A stretch of DNA of 64,000 bases, taken from positions 124,001 to 188,000 of the forward strand of contig RSEH01000010.1 in the NCBI GenBank assembly GCA_006503475.1. The letters run 5' to 3'. Within the stretch, counting starts at the first letter, position 1, and each line of letters opens with the position of its first letter. A program made the position numbers and the translations under genes. Positions 18,671 to 28,665 of this stretch are shown here, one piece after another. This DNA is from Stentor roeselii (lineage: Eukaryota; Ciliophora; Heterotrichea; Heterotrichida; Stentoridae). The notes under the pieces were generated by a model. That model did not search any database. It saw nothing but the letters and a program-made list of their open reading frames with translations, and was not told the DNA's origin.

Positions 18671-19498
18671 TTAAAGATTAAACTTAAAACTATTATCAGC
18701 TTCAATGATAGAAGTCTCAGTAAGTTCCTGCTTAATAATACTTCGACTTCTCTTGACACTCGGAAGTCGAACAGCAGGTTTAGGTGTTAAATCAACTGAC
18801 ATAAACTCTTTACTTTTTCCAATTTCCAAGCCACTGCTAAATTTATCCAGGTTAACTCTGCCACTTTTCAAGAAATCAAGATTAAAAGTATCTCTTTCTT
18901 TCAAAGAAGAGCTTTTAACAAACTCATCTTCCAGTTCATTAATCAAAGCAGAAGGAAGGCCCTGACATTCTTTATAAGTACTGATCAGAATTCGAATTTT
19001 GCTTGAAAGTTCTTCAATTTTCATTTCAAGTTTAATGATAATGTTATTGTGAACTGTGCACTTTCCATCAATCTGCTTTTTTTCCATTCTGTTTAAATCT
19101 TTGTAAAGTTTTTCTACTTCTTGTTTTTTCTTATGTAAATTCGTTTCTGCTATTTTTAGCTTCCCGGATGAAATTTCTAAGTAGTTTTTTAAGTTCTTTA
19201 TTTGAAGCTTTAAGTCTTCGTTTTGACGGTTTAGGTACTCGTGGATCTTTGAGTGGGAGTCTGATTCTTTTTTTAGTTTCAGAAATTCGGGAATGGCTGA
19301 TGCGAGGTTGAAGTTTTTTGGAACATCTTCGATGTTATCGGAATACAACTGGATTCTGCATATTGGGCAAAAAAGATATTCTTGGATTAAGGAGCTACTG
19401 ATACATGAACGACAAATTGTATGACCACACTTGAAAACTCTTGGATCTCGAAAAATTTCAAAACATATGGGACATTCAATACTTTGGGTTGAAAACAT
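18671..19498 (-). CDS. RING-finger coiled-coil protein
   Basis: This 275-aa putative E3 ubiquitin ligase has an N-terminal C3HC4 RING. The ring reads CPICFEIFRDPRVFKCGHTICRSC...CPICR (about residues 9-47). A long coiled coil follows (about 75-165, with LKLQIKNLKNYLEISSGKLK), then a Ser-rich tail. It is TRIM-like in layout but no B-box is seen. It is the only clearly intact conserved gene in the 17-22 kb stretch, and its codons look constrained compared with the eroded sequence around it. Confidence 0.82.
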   Translation of the reverse strand: MFSTQSIECPICFEIFRDPRVFKCGHTICRSCISSSLIQEYLFCPICRIQLYSDNIEDVPKNFNLASAIPEFLKLKKESDSHSKIHEYLNRQNEDLKLQIKNLKNYLEISSGKLKIAETNLHKKKQEVEKLYKDLNRMEKKQIDGKCTVHNNIIIKLEMKIEELSSKIRILISTYKECQGLPSALINELEDEFVKSSSLKERDTFNLDFLKSGRVNLDKFSSGLEIGKSKEFMSVDLTPKPAVRLPSVKRSRSIIKQELTETSIIEADNSFKFNL

Positions 19499-20187
19499 TA
19501 AACTACTTTATAATTCATATTTTAGATCAACTAATACATAAATGTGATCTGTTTTTATTCTCAATTGGGTACTTGAACAGATTAATCTTATACTCTTGGC
19601 AGAGGAACTTTTTTTAATTATAATAGTAAAGGAATCAGTTTTTGGTATTCAGAATGATTGCTTATAATAATCCTGATATATCAGATAAGAGACTTTAAAC
19701 CTTTTGATCAATATCTCACCTTACAGACATCATAAATCCAAATCTACTCGAAAAATTCAGAAGTAGTTTTTAACAGTACCGATATATTTCATAAAATATA
19801 AAATTTTAATGCTTATAAACGAATTAATGATTTAAATCAATATCTGTTGTTGTTTCCTCTCAATTACTTCTATTATCTGTTAATAAAAAACCAAATAAAT
19901 CGCACTCTTATTGAACTATATCTTTCAATTCTTATTTAATTAAAAAATCCCCAACTAATTATTTATTTTATATTCAACACCTAATCTATATTCAGTTAAA
20001 GCATTATTAACTTCTTTATATTTTCAATAATTTCCAAATAAATATGATTTTTTTCTCATTCTAGAACCTAAATCCTTTTAGTCTAAATTTTATAATTATT
20101 TAAGCTTAGTGGTCTGAAAGTCCAGACAGTATGCAATCCTTTAATTACCTTGCTACCAATTAAGCTCTTTCTTTATCTCCTAAACTT
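19499..20187. other. AT-rich stretch, no gene seen
   Basis: This is the 5' flank of the RING gene. A short inverted repeat (gtctg...cagac) occurs near 20120. No open frame of interest is present. Confidence 0.4.
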
Positions 20188-20439
20188 CTATAAGGTTTGC
20201 GAATATTTCATCCGCATCTCCTTCATTCTTCTTTTATCTCTTAGCCGCTTCTCTAGCTTCTTCCGCCCCTTATCACTAAATCTTGAGATATAATCCTTTA
20301 TTCCAAATGATCTCGCAAAAGCAAACAAATACCAGCCATAAAGTCGGCAATTCTAAACTGATCTTAGCCTATAATCAGCTTTTCCATTATCAAATCCTAA
20401 AAATAAGGCACTGTTGAAATAATTACTGAAGCACCTCAA
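20188..20439 (-). pseudogene. Coding-like fragment with one 15-nt intron and one in-frame stop
   Basis: On the minus strand this segment reads LYGWYLFAFARSFGIKDYIS followed by a strongly basic helix (SDKGRKKLEKRLRDKRRMKE) to a stop at 20188. Upstream, a 15-nt GT-AG segment (20397-20411) joins it to another short coding-like piece. One TAG interrupts the joined frame shortly after the junction, at a position where CAG would give Gln. It is therefore either a decaying gene or a misread base. I do not recognise the product. Confidence 0.35.
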
Positions 20440-20699
20440 TTAATCAATAATATTTTGGTTTTATTTTAATGGAGTTCCTTTGTTATTTATTATTAGTATG
20501 GGTACTCTTGAAATTTTCTATTAAAATACTCTTCATTAGTTAGGCTTAAACTTCTTGGTTAAGTTTTACTCTAAGAAAAAATTCTTTTTTCATATACAGC
20601 TTATGATATCAGTTATAGACTTGCATAAATTTTTGGTGAATTCATCAAATTGTTAGTTAATTTGATTAATTTTTGAGTGGGATTCATTCATTTCTGCAG

Positions 20700-21876
20700 G
20701 GCTGGATAGAAATTTGGGGTTAAGATGAGTTTTGAGAACTTGAGTAATTTTAAGAAATATTTAGACTTTAGAGGATTTAGTTAATATTAAGATAATGAAT
20801 TTATCTCTAAGCTCTATTTCAGAGATTTAAGACTTCTGAATCTCTATATATTTGTTCAGGCTTTAAGAAATACTTTATAAAATATTTTGTTTTTGGAATC
20901 TACTGTTTGAATTAATGTCCAAATTCATGCACACATGTTAAAAAAATCCAAACATGAAATATTTATTTTTCTTTATACTGAATAATTTATCAAAGTAAAT
21001 CAATTGATGAATCAGTAATATCAACAATGTTAACAGTATTATTGAACTTTTTTACAATTTATATTTGGATTCTTTAATATTGTAAAATTATTTTGTCTGG
21101 TATTACTTGAAATTTGTTCAATTTAAAATCCAAGATATTTTAAATCCAAACTAATTTTTTTATAGAAAATTTTCGGAATATTGATTCTTCATCTAAAACC
21201 TAGTTTTAAGTGAACAATCGAGCAAAATAAACAATAATATAGGTTTCTTTTTCCAATGATAAATATTGAAAATAAGAAAATAAATTATGAATTTGAAAGG
21301 ATTAAGTGAAAAAATTGTAAAATTTTTCTTTTTTGAACATATCAAGAAGTTGCAATAATTAATTAATTGAAAACTACTCTTGAGTTAGATCCTTTTCATT
21401 TTCTTGTAATATATCTCAGAGAGTGAAATAATTTCTAATAGTATTGTATTAAGTGTTTTCATATAAAGGTAATATCATCACAGATTCGATAATTTAATAA
21501 TCTATTATTTGAGACAAATTCTCTGATCAAATATTTTTTGCTTAAAGAACTTGAAATTTTATGAAAATCTTTGAATATCAATATTTTTGAAATTTTTTTC
21601 TTTGTTCAATATTTCCTATTATTTTAATGTCTTGAATTCTTAGTAGCTTAGTTTTTTTCAACATTTTAATCATTATGACTAGAGTATGTGATTAACGGAC
21701 TTTGCATCATGATTTATGAACTTTGATTTGAATAATCCTAACAGGATGTTTTGGGGATTTGATGTTTTGAGGTAGTCTTGAACAAATAATAAGTATTTTC
21801 CACTAGTTGTTGTGTTTAATGAGTACTTTGAACAGTTTTTGAATATTTTTTCAGTTTCATCTTCCTGGCTTAACAT
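20700..21876 (-). pseudogene. Decayed, more complete copy of the HExxH metallopeptidase gene, inverted
   Basis: The 5' end is still an open frame of 65 codons (21876 down to 21679). It is similar to the N-terminus of the intact protein (ML...TEKIF...YSLNTTTSGKYLLFV against ML...TPKII...YKIFTKTGKYVILV). Further on, the reverse complement retains gtccaaattcatgc at about 20923-20936, the region that encodes HEFGH in the parent, at nearly the expected distance. The frame between is broken repeatedly, and the S/K-rich part and 3' end are eroded. Confidence 0.8.
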
Positions 21877-22437
21877 TTTTATTTAAATTATTTTTTCAGT
21901 TAGATATATGAAGCTTTTGTTACTTTCGTAAATAAGGCAAACTAAGTACTTTGGAATTATAATAAAGCTCAAAATTCTCAAGGTATTTGCTTAATATTAA
22001 TTTTATTTCTAGAGATAGGAAATTAACGATTTCTTTGGTTTTATTTTGATGAAATGATTAGATTTCTAAAAATAGTTTTATCTTTGATGAGATTATCCAT
22101 ATAAATATATATAAAGAACCTTTTCTATTTCATTTATTAAATAAAAAAATCTTTTTCCTAGGTCAAAAATTAAATTTTTGAAAAATGATTTTCATTATCT
22201 TAACTTATAAATCAGTATTTCAGATATTGAACTCATGAATCAGAAATTGTAATTACAAAAAATTCAATAAGCCTTGTTCAATAAGAGTAAGTCCAACACT
22301 ATCATTAATTTTATAGAAGAAATATAAGTCCTTATTATATTTATAAAATTTCCTGCCACTATGCTGGGTGCAATTAAGAAATCAACTCTTTATGAAAATC
22401 ATGCCAACCAACTATATACCTATGCATAAATCACTTT
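21877..22437. other. AT-rich stretch, no gene seen
   Basis: No gene, RNA or repeat stands out in these 561 bp. Confidence 0.4.
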
Positions 22438-23233
22438 ATGGATCATTACTCCTACACTGACCATGTAGGAAAAACATTAAGATCCAAGGATATAGATTCG
22501 ATTCATATGAAACTAATCAAAACTGAGCTAAAAACAATAAAGAATCAGATATTAAAAGATACAAGAGAAATAATAGAAGCATTAACAAAATCAACTAATA
22601 ATGCACTCCAAGAACTAAATTATGCAAAAAAAAAAAATAAAAAGATTTTCTGATTTAAATATCTCAAAATTTAGCAGAGAAAGAATTTCCTTCTTGATCA
22701 ATGAGGTTCAATTAATTTCTCACCCAATGGAAACATATCCAATAAAAGTTATAAGAAACTTGAATGAAGAGCTCGATGAAATAAAAGGTCTATTATCGAG
22801 AAAGAATTATGAATTAGAAATCATTCATAGAGAATTCGGTTTAAATAGGGCCTTGGCTAAAGTTGATTTTGATAATAATCAAATTAATTATAAATATACT
22901 GATAATCTGGGTAAGTTATACAGCCAATCTGATATAGAAATATCTAGCCTTGAAAACACTGATCGATATGTACTGGGAATGATTCAAGATAACCTATAAT
23001 TAGAATTAGATGATTCGAGATTTCCTGAAAATGAAGAAGAGAGACATAAAATTTGGAAGATTAAAGGTATATGATAAATATATTTCAATCGACTTGAAAA
23101 AGACAAGCTTCAGTTATAATTCCAGAAGAAGAAATTGATCTTTTAACAACAGATATACGAATAAGTAGAGATGGTGAATACCTTTTGAATTGTATTGAAT
23201 ATTTAGGTATATTTAATCAAGATCGTATCATAT
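22438..23233 (+). pseudogene. Broken gene for a coiled-coil protein
   Basis: A first frame (22438-22653, MDHYSYTDHVGKTLRSKDID...) and a second (22622-22999) overlap at a run of twelve A residues at 22626-22637 and read in different phases. After the stop at 22999 the same phase continues as coding-like pieces (LDDSRFPENEEERHKIWKIK; later ISRDGEYLLNCIEYLGIF), each ended by further stops. Coding-like composition with several breaks indicates a decaying gene. The first break alone could be a homopolymer sequencing error. The family is not recognised. Confidence 0.5.
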
Positions 23234-23642
23234 AATGAAGATGGATGTAAAAGTTATCAAAGTTTGTGATATCAACTAAAGACCGTACAATTTAAAACAG
23301 CTCGTGATATATACAAAGATAGTGAAATTAATAAGGTTATTGTAATATAGATATGCGTTACAGTGATTTATAAACAAAGATTGCTATGAACAACAGATAA
23401 TTAATCAAGAGTTTCATAATAAAAAATTAGAAAATTAGAGAATACCTAATCATATTAGAACAAAAAATATGATGACAATAAATAAAACCTAAAAATAACT
23501 TTCACAAGAACAATTGTTTGTCAATACTTCTCTTAATACTCATCAATCCATCAAAATATAGATTTTCTTTGATATCAATAACTAATAAATTTCTCCAAAC
23601 TACAAAATTTCAAAACTGATGCCAAAATAATGTATTATAAAA
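23234..23642. other. AT-rich stretch, no gene seen
   Basis: This is the 5' flank of the secreted ISG12-like gene. It contains no convincing frame. Confidence 0.4.
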
Positions 23643-24401
23643 ATGCTTAGCATCCTTTATTTGATTGCTATCTTATCGGGAAGTTCATTCGCTAACCTAA
23701 GAGGAGATTTCAATAGCCTAGGAAAGAAAATCTCTAAAAAAATCAATTCAGTTGAAGACCAACTGAAAAAAACCAGCTCATCAGCAGCTGTGAAATTTTC
23801 ATCCTTAGGAGACAAAATCTCAGACAGCACCAGAAAAATCTCCTCATCCTTGATGGAAGATTTAAACTCATTCAAATCTGATGTAAAAGAAAAATCATCA
23901 GAAATCCAGTCTATCAGTTCACATTGGGCAGAAGTTATAGACTCGAAAATAACATCTCTAGGAGAAGAAATATCAGAAAAAGTAGTTATTTTCGCATCGG
24001 AAATCGCTGAAGCTGCTGAAAAAACGGTTTCTTCTCTGAAAGACTTCGATTTCGGTGAATTCCAAAAAAATAGCGAATTTGCCTCGTTTGGAGAAGTTTT
24101 GGTGACTGGAACGCTTGTTGATGTTGGACTGAAGATTGCTTTCGCAGTGATTTCTCCTGCTGGAACTGGCTTTACAGCTTCTAGACTCTGGACTATCTGC
24201 AAATTAGTCTTCAGGGTGTTAGGGTTCCAGAAAGATGGAATCAGAAGTGATAGTTTCGCTGCGAAACTACAGAGTTTGATCCATCCTGTCGAGAAAAGGA
24301 GTCTTTTCGCGATTTTGACGGCGATAGGAATGAAAGGAGGGTTTGAAGAGGAGGCTGATTTTCTTCCTATACTGTTGAGTGTAATGATAGACTTTAATTA
24401 A
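23643..24401 (+). CDS. Secreted or membrane protein with IFI6/ISG12-like core
   Basis: This is a 252-aa protein. Residues 1-18 (MLSILYLIAILSGSSFAN) look like a cleavable signal peptide. Residues about 20-135 are Ser/Lys/Glu-rich with recurring FxSLGxKISxS units and look like amphipathic helix. Residues about 150-235 are hydrophobic and contain GTGFTASRLW, then GIRSDSFAAKLQ, then RSLFAILTAIGMKGG. This follows the order of the ISG12 core (GFTAxGI, SxAA, GSLxAxLQSLGAxG) seen more plainly in the protein at 15985. The assignment is by pattern and moderate at best. Confidence 0.55.
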   Translation: MLSILYLIAILSGSSFANLRGDFNSLGKKISKKINSVEDQLKKTSSSAAVKFSSLGDKISDSTRKISSSLMEDLNSFKSDVKEKSSEIQSISSHWAEVIDSKITSLGEEISEKVVIFASEIAEAAEKTVSSLKDFDFGEFQKNSEFASFGEVLVTGTLVDVGLKIAFAVISPAGTGFTASRLWTICKLVFRVLGFQKDGIRSDSFAAKLQSLIHPVEKRSLFAILTAIGMKGGFEEEADFLPILLSVMIDFN

Positions 24402-24503
24402 TAACTAGTTTTTGAAATGAGTTTTAAGTGTTTTTTATTATTAACTATTCTGATCTTCGGATTATATTAATAAGGGTTGGCTTATATAAAAAATTTCTTT
24501 CTT

Positions 24504-24638
24504 TAAGATTTCCAAATACTCCACTTTTAGATAAAACTATTCTAAAGAGATAAAATTGTTTTCGAATATTTAAGATATTCCAAATACTCCACTTTTAGAT
24601 AAAACTATTCTAAAGAGATAAAATTGTTTTCGAATATT
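24504..24638. repeat. Recent 67/68-bp tandem duplication
   Basis: Copy 1 is 24504-24570 and copy 2 is 24571-24638. They begin taagatttcc and taagatattcc and are otherwise identical as far as I can read, ending gttttcgaatatt. The location is the 3' region between two convergent genes, so it probably has no coding effect. Confidence 0.9.
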
Positions 24639-24784
24639 GATTATTTCCAGTATTGACTGCAAATTCTTCAAGTCCAAACATTCCTATTCATCAAAATTGA
24701 AATCAACTAAAACCCTCACAAACCACTTTCCTCTTAATTCCAAAAATTAATATCTTAAAGACAAAATCATAAAAATCCCTAAAA
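24639..24784. other. G-poor intergenic tract
   Basis: The plus strand is almost free of G here (C/A/T-rich). It is the region beyond the stop of the minus-strand gene starting at 25039. Confidence 0.5.
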
Positions 24785-25039
24785 TCAATCAACAAACTTC
24801 TTCTCCATATCCTCAAACCCTTCATCCTTCTTCAATTTTTCCACCTCCTGCAAAACCAATTCAGCTTTATACCAAGAAAGTCCACCAGCTCCCAAAGACA
24901 AAATAACAGGTGCCAAATTAATCCAAAACATTTTCCTATCCTTATAAGGAAAAGTCCTTCTAAACTCATACGAAAAGTAAAAAGTCAAAGCAAAGAAAAA
25001 CCATTGTCGAGTCTTCAAACACTTATAACAATCCTGCAT
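24785..25039 (-). CDS. Small two-helix membrane protein, 84 aa
   Basis: This is an intact 84-aa frame with two hydrophobic segments (about 12-27, WFFFALTFYFSYEF, and about 39-55, INLAPVILSLGAGGLSW) joined by a basic loop. It has an N-terminal CxxC (CYKCLK) and an acidic C-terminus. It may be a small mitochondrial inner-membrane protein, but no family is recognised. Its start codon is 27 bp from the divergent start of the RING-H2 gene. Confidence 0.6.
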   Translation of the reverse strand: MQDCYKCLKTRQWFFFALTFYFSYEFRRTFPYKDRKMFWINLAPVILSLGAGGLSWYKAELVLQEVEKLKKDEGFEDMEKKFVD

Positions 25040-25066
25040 ATTATCTAATAATCCAACTCAAATCAA

Positions 25067-25789
25067 ATGGAAGTGCAGAAGTTTCTTTTACTAACCTTGC
25101 ACTTTTTCCTAATCTTCAAATGCATCAGAAGCTACATAAACAGTAAAGACAAGTGGGTGGCCTGCAGGTACCCAGTAGACAAGACAGAGTTAGCATTGTT
25201 CACATCTTTATACTCGACATTCATTCTAAACCTGATCTGCCTTGTACTAAGACGAATCTTTTCACCTCCTCCAGCTTGTCGAGGTTGTCTTGTGATATTT
25301 TTTTTAATTGTTCAGTTCTTTAACATCGTCATGTGCATCGTTCTCTCAGTCCTTGCGGGTCTTACCCTTCACAAAGATGATAACTGCGTAATTTTCAATT
25401 AGGTTGAAATAGAAATGCATAAAATTGTGATTGTTGTGATCTCTGCTTTCATTTATTGGCTTGTTGTTTGCTGTGTTACTACTTTTAATGTGATTTTCAG
25501 GTAGATTGGAAGTCTCATTCTTCCACCACCTTCAATGTTTGATAATGATTTTAATGATCTTGATGTGGGACTTAGTATCTCTGTTATTGAAAGTATGAAC
25601 TCGGAAATTGTAGTGGATGATATTGTCTGCTCTATTTGCCTTGAAAATATACAGATTGGAACTTCTGCGAAAGTTATACCGAATTGTTTGCATAAGTTTC
25701 ATGAGGATTGCATCAAACCTTGGCTTATTAATAATGCGATATGCCCTTATTGCAGAAGAAATGTGGTACTTGATAATGCTAATAAATAG
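25067..25789 (+). CDS. Membrane-anchored RING-H2 E3 ubiquitin ligase, two 15-nt introns
   Basis: Three exons joined by 15-nt GT-AG introns at 25388-25402 and 25490-25504 give 230 aa. The N-terminal part has about four hydrophobic helices, the last one (MHKIVIVVISAFIYWLVVCC) encoded by the middle exon. The last exon holds a C-terminal RING-H2 finger: CSICLENI...CLHKFHEDCIKPWL...CPYCR. The enzyme is predicted to ubiquitinate membrane proteins, in the RNF/ATL style of layout. Without the splices the locus appears as two unrelated short frames. Both introns keep phase 0 and end in TAG. Confidence 0.88.
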
Positions 25790-26110
25790 ATTTTTAGAAG
25801 AATGATTTTGGGTATGAGTGTTTTAGGTGTGATTTTGAGAAGTTGTAGGAATATTGTTTAAGTATTTTCATCAGTAATCATGAGTGTTATGCGGAATACT
25901 CTTATCGAAAAGGAATTTAGATAGAGAATCATAGAAATTAAATACTTATTTTAATGATTTTTATAAATCTCAATCACGCAACATTAATTATTTCAATCAA
26001 AGATCTTCCCACTCATATCCAAATCTTAATAAATCCTAAATCCAAAATCACCTTAAATAAATCACATCTAAACCTCACACAACTTCCCAAATTCCTTAAA
26101 ATACCTTATA
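25790..26110. other. Intergenic region ending in a G-free leader
   Basis: No gene is seen. From 26003 to 26112 (110 nt, running to the T of the USP start codon) the plus strand contains no G at all. Confidence 0.7.
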
Positions 26111-28648
26111 ATGGACGACACAAGTAAAAATGACTCAAGCATGATGACAGATCAAAATCCTTCAAGTTTCTTCCAGAGCCCATCCGAAGAATTTTCAAAT
26201 TTCCAGACTTTAAACCATTTCGAGTGCAGTTCACCAGGAGAGCCTTATCACCTTCTCTCTAAAAAATGGTACGAAAGCTGGTTAGCCTTCTTGAAAAACA
26301 ATTCCTCAAGTCCAGGAAAAATCGAAAATTCCGACCTAATCGACAAGTCCTTATCTTTAAAGTTCTTCCGTCACACATCTCGAAATTACGAATTTGCAAA
26401 CATTTTGCTTAAAGATTTTCTGATGGAAGGAAAAGATTTCATCATCTGCACTTCAAAATCTTACAATTTCCTGAAAAATATCTACTCAAGTTCAGGTCCA
26501 GATATCGAAAGAAGAAGTATTGACATGGGTGAAGGTCGATTTTCAATAGAAATTCATTTAAAAGCCTTAAACCTGGTAATTTACCCAGAAATTTCTAGAA
26601 ATAATCCAAACAAGTGGCTTCAGGTAAGTCATTCAGAAAAGGTTGGAAAAGTTGTGGAAATTATTCAAGGTGTTTTGAAGTCTTACTTTGAAATGACTGG
26701 ACTTGACCTTAACACGATGCGTCTCTGGAAAATCGATAAAGACAGTAAATTAGAAAAAGGATTTTATGGAGAGATCTTAACTCCTGGAACTATTCTTGAT
26801 AATTCTCTTACTATTGAAGAATGTCAGGTTTCTGTTAATGACTTGATCATTGTTGAGTGCTGTAGAGCTTCAGGAAAATGGACTTTAACCCGAAAAGAAC
26901 TAAAAAAGCGCTGGAAAGGTGAAAGGAACTCTTTAACAGGTCTTCATAATTTAGGAAATACTTGTTTTATGAACTCTGCCTTGCAATGTGTATTATCGAC
27001 TCAGTTTTTAAAGACTTTTTTCCTTAGCAACTCGTATTTGACTGACTTGAACACGAGCAATCCTCTTGGAAGTAAAAATGCTGAACTTGCCAGGACCTTT
27101 GCTGCACTTGTTCAAAGTGTTTGGAAAGGAGACCAGTCAAGTGTCTCGCCCTGGGAATTCAAAAAGGTCATCGGGAAACAAGCTGCACAGTTCCAAGGGT
27201 ATTATCAACATGACTCACATGAATTACTGTCTTATTTACTCACTGGACTTCATGAGGACTTGAATCGTGTCAGGAATAAAACTTATTATGAAATGCCTGA
27301 ACTCTCTTCTGATGTTCATGATGAAGAAGCTTCGCAAATTCATTGGGAATGGTTTCAGAAAAGGAATCAAAGTGTGGTGGTTGATAATATGTATGGACAG
27401 TATAAGTCTAAACTTACTTGTCCTCTTTGTGGAAAAATTTCTATCACTTTTGATCCTGCTTTGTCTTTTACTGTCACCATGCCCAAACTAGACATAAAAA
27501 AAATCCTAGTCTCTCTAATCCCTTACGACCTAGACAAGCCAATTTTAAGAATCTTCATCACAGTTCTCGGAATCTGGAAAATTTCCAAATTAAAAGAAAT
27601 TCTCTTCGAAAGTTCAAGAACAAAATACTCAATAGCAATATACCACAAGTTCAACTTTCTATGCATGGCAGACGACGACCTAGAACTCTCAGAAGTTTAT
27701 TCAAATTCCCTTTACGGCTACGAAGAAATCGACGAAGACGGAATATTCATTCCCGTGATTCTTTCAAAATCCGGTGAAAAAGGCTACATTTTCAACAGCG
27801 ACAAAGAAGTAGTTTCCTTTCCTCGAGTAATAAAATTTCCATTATCAAGTACACCTCAACAGATGTTCAATCGCCTATTATCAAGATTTAACACCCTAGT
27901 CCTTCAAAACCATCAAAACAACCCTCCCTTCATCTTAAACTACGTGAATTCCTCTAAAATCATCGAAGGTTTCTTCTTCAATTCTCAACTACCCTGCGAC
28001 TTCTGCAAGAAAAAATGTAAAAACTGCCAAATTGACTTAAAAAGTGACTTAACCTTACAACAGCTCCTTGAAAATCGAAAAAACTCAGAAGGTCCTTTCA
28101 AGGTCGAAGTCGAGTGGCACCCGGCTACGAAAAGTCTCAGCATGTTAAACAGAGCAGTAGACAACTCATTGCACATCATTCCAGAAGAAACAAAAAAAAC
28201 TGAAAGTCACTCATTGTTAAATTGTCTTCAAAAGTCCGCAGAAGTTGAGAAGCTTGATGAGAATAACATGTGGTACTGTTCTCAATGCAAAAAACATGTA
28301 CAAGCCTTTAGGACTTATCAAATGTTTTCAGCTCCTAAGTACCTGGTCCTGCATTTTATGAGGTTTAAAAGTCGTTTTCATTCCAGTGAAAAAAATAATA
28401 TTTTTGTTGATTTTCCTGTGAATGGGCTGGATTTGAGTGAGGTTGTTTTAAGTTCAAGGAAGCCGGAAGTTTATGATTTGTATGCGGTTTCAAATCACTT
28501 TGGAGGGACTTCTGGAGGACATTACACAGCTTTTGTTAAACATGAGGAAGGGTGGTTTGAAATGGACGATTCTCAGGTGATTCCTGTTCAAGAGCAAAAA
28601 ATTGTTTCTTCAGCTGCTTATATCTTGTTTTATAAACAACGAGAGTAA
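26111..28648 (+). CDS. Ubiquitin-specific protease (USP4/15-like, with DUSP domain)
   Basis: This 845-aa deubiquitinase has an N-terminal DUSP-like domain (YHLLSKKWYESWLAFLKN region, about 50-150). A ubiquitin-like region (about 175-260) follows. The catalytic domain begins at GLHNLGNTCFMNSALQCVLS with Cys285. The Cys box, the zinc knuckles CPLCGK and CSQCKK, and the His box GGTSGGHYTAF with His804 are all present. A large insert separates the two halves of the catalytic domain, as in USP4/11/15. Strand composition switches abruptly at about 27480 within the gene (see findings). Confidence 0.93.
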   Translation: MDDTSKNDSSMMTDQNPSSFFQSPSEEFSNFQTLNHFECSSPGEPYHLLSKKWYESWLAFLKNNSSSPGKIENSDLIDKSLSLKFFRHTSRNYEFANILLKDFLMEGKDFIICTSKSYNFLKNIYSSSGPDIERRSIDMGEGRFSIEIHLKALNLVIYPEISRNNPNKWLQVSHSEKVGKVVEIIQGVLKSYFEMTGLDLNTMRLWKIDKDSKLEKGFYGEILTPGTILDNSLTIEECQVSVNDLIIVECCRASGKWTLTRKELKKRWKGERNSLTGLHNLGNTCFMNSALQCVLSTQFLKTFFLSNSYLTDLNTSNPLGSKNAELARTFAALVQSVWKGDQSSVSPWEFKKVIGKQAAQFQGYYQHDSHELLSYLLTGLHEDLNRVRNKTYYEMPELSSDVHDEEASQIHWEWFQKRNQSVVVDNMYGQYKSKLTCPLCGKISITFDPALSFTVTMPKLDIKKILVSLIPYDLDKPILRIFITVLGIWKISKLKEILFESSRTKYSIAIYHKFNFLCMADDDLELSEVYSNSLYGYEEIDEDGIFIPVILSKSGEKGYIFNSDKEVVSFPRVIKFPLSSTPQQMFNRLLSRFNTLVLQNHQNNPPFILNYVNSSKIIEGFFFNSQLPCDFCKKKCKNCQIDLKSDLTLQQLLENRKNSEGPFKVEVEWHPATKSLSMLNRAVDNSLHIIPEETKKTESHSLLNCLQKSAEVEKLDENNMWYCSQCKKHVQAFRTYQMFSAPKYLVLHFMRFKSRFHSSEKNNIFVDFPVNGLDLSEVVLSSRKPEVYDLYAVSNHFGGTSGGHYTAFVKHEEGWFEMDDSQVIPVQEQKIVSSAAYILFYKQRE

Positions 28649-28665
28649 AGTATTTAGAATTATGT

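Noticed and set aside
13745-24400. Transposon or integrated element as the origin of the repeated sequences
   Set aside because: The repeated units are pieces of the two host genes at 10-13.7 kb. No transposase, integrase, terminal repeats or target-site duplications are visible.
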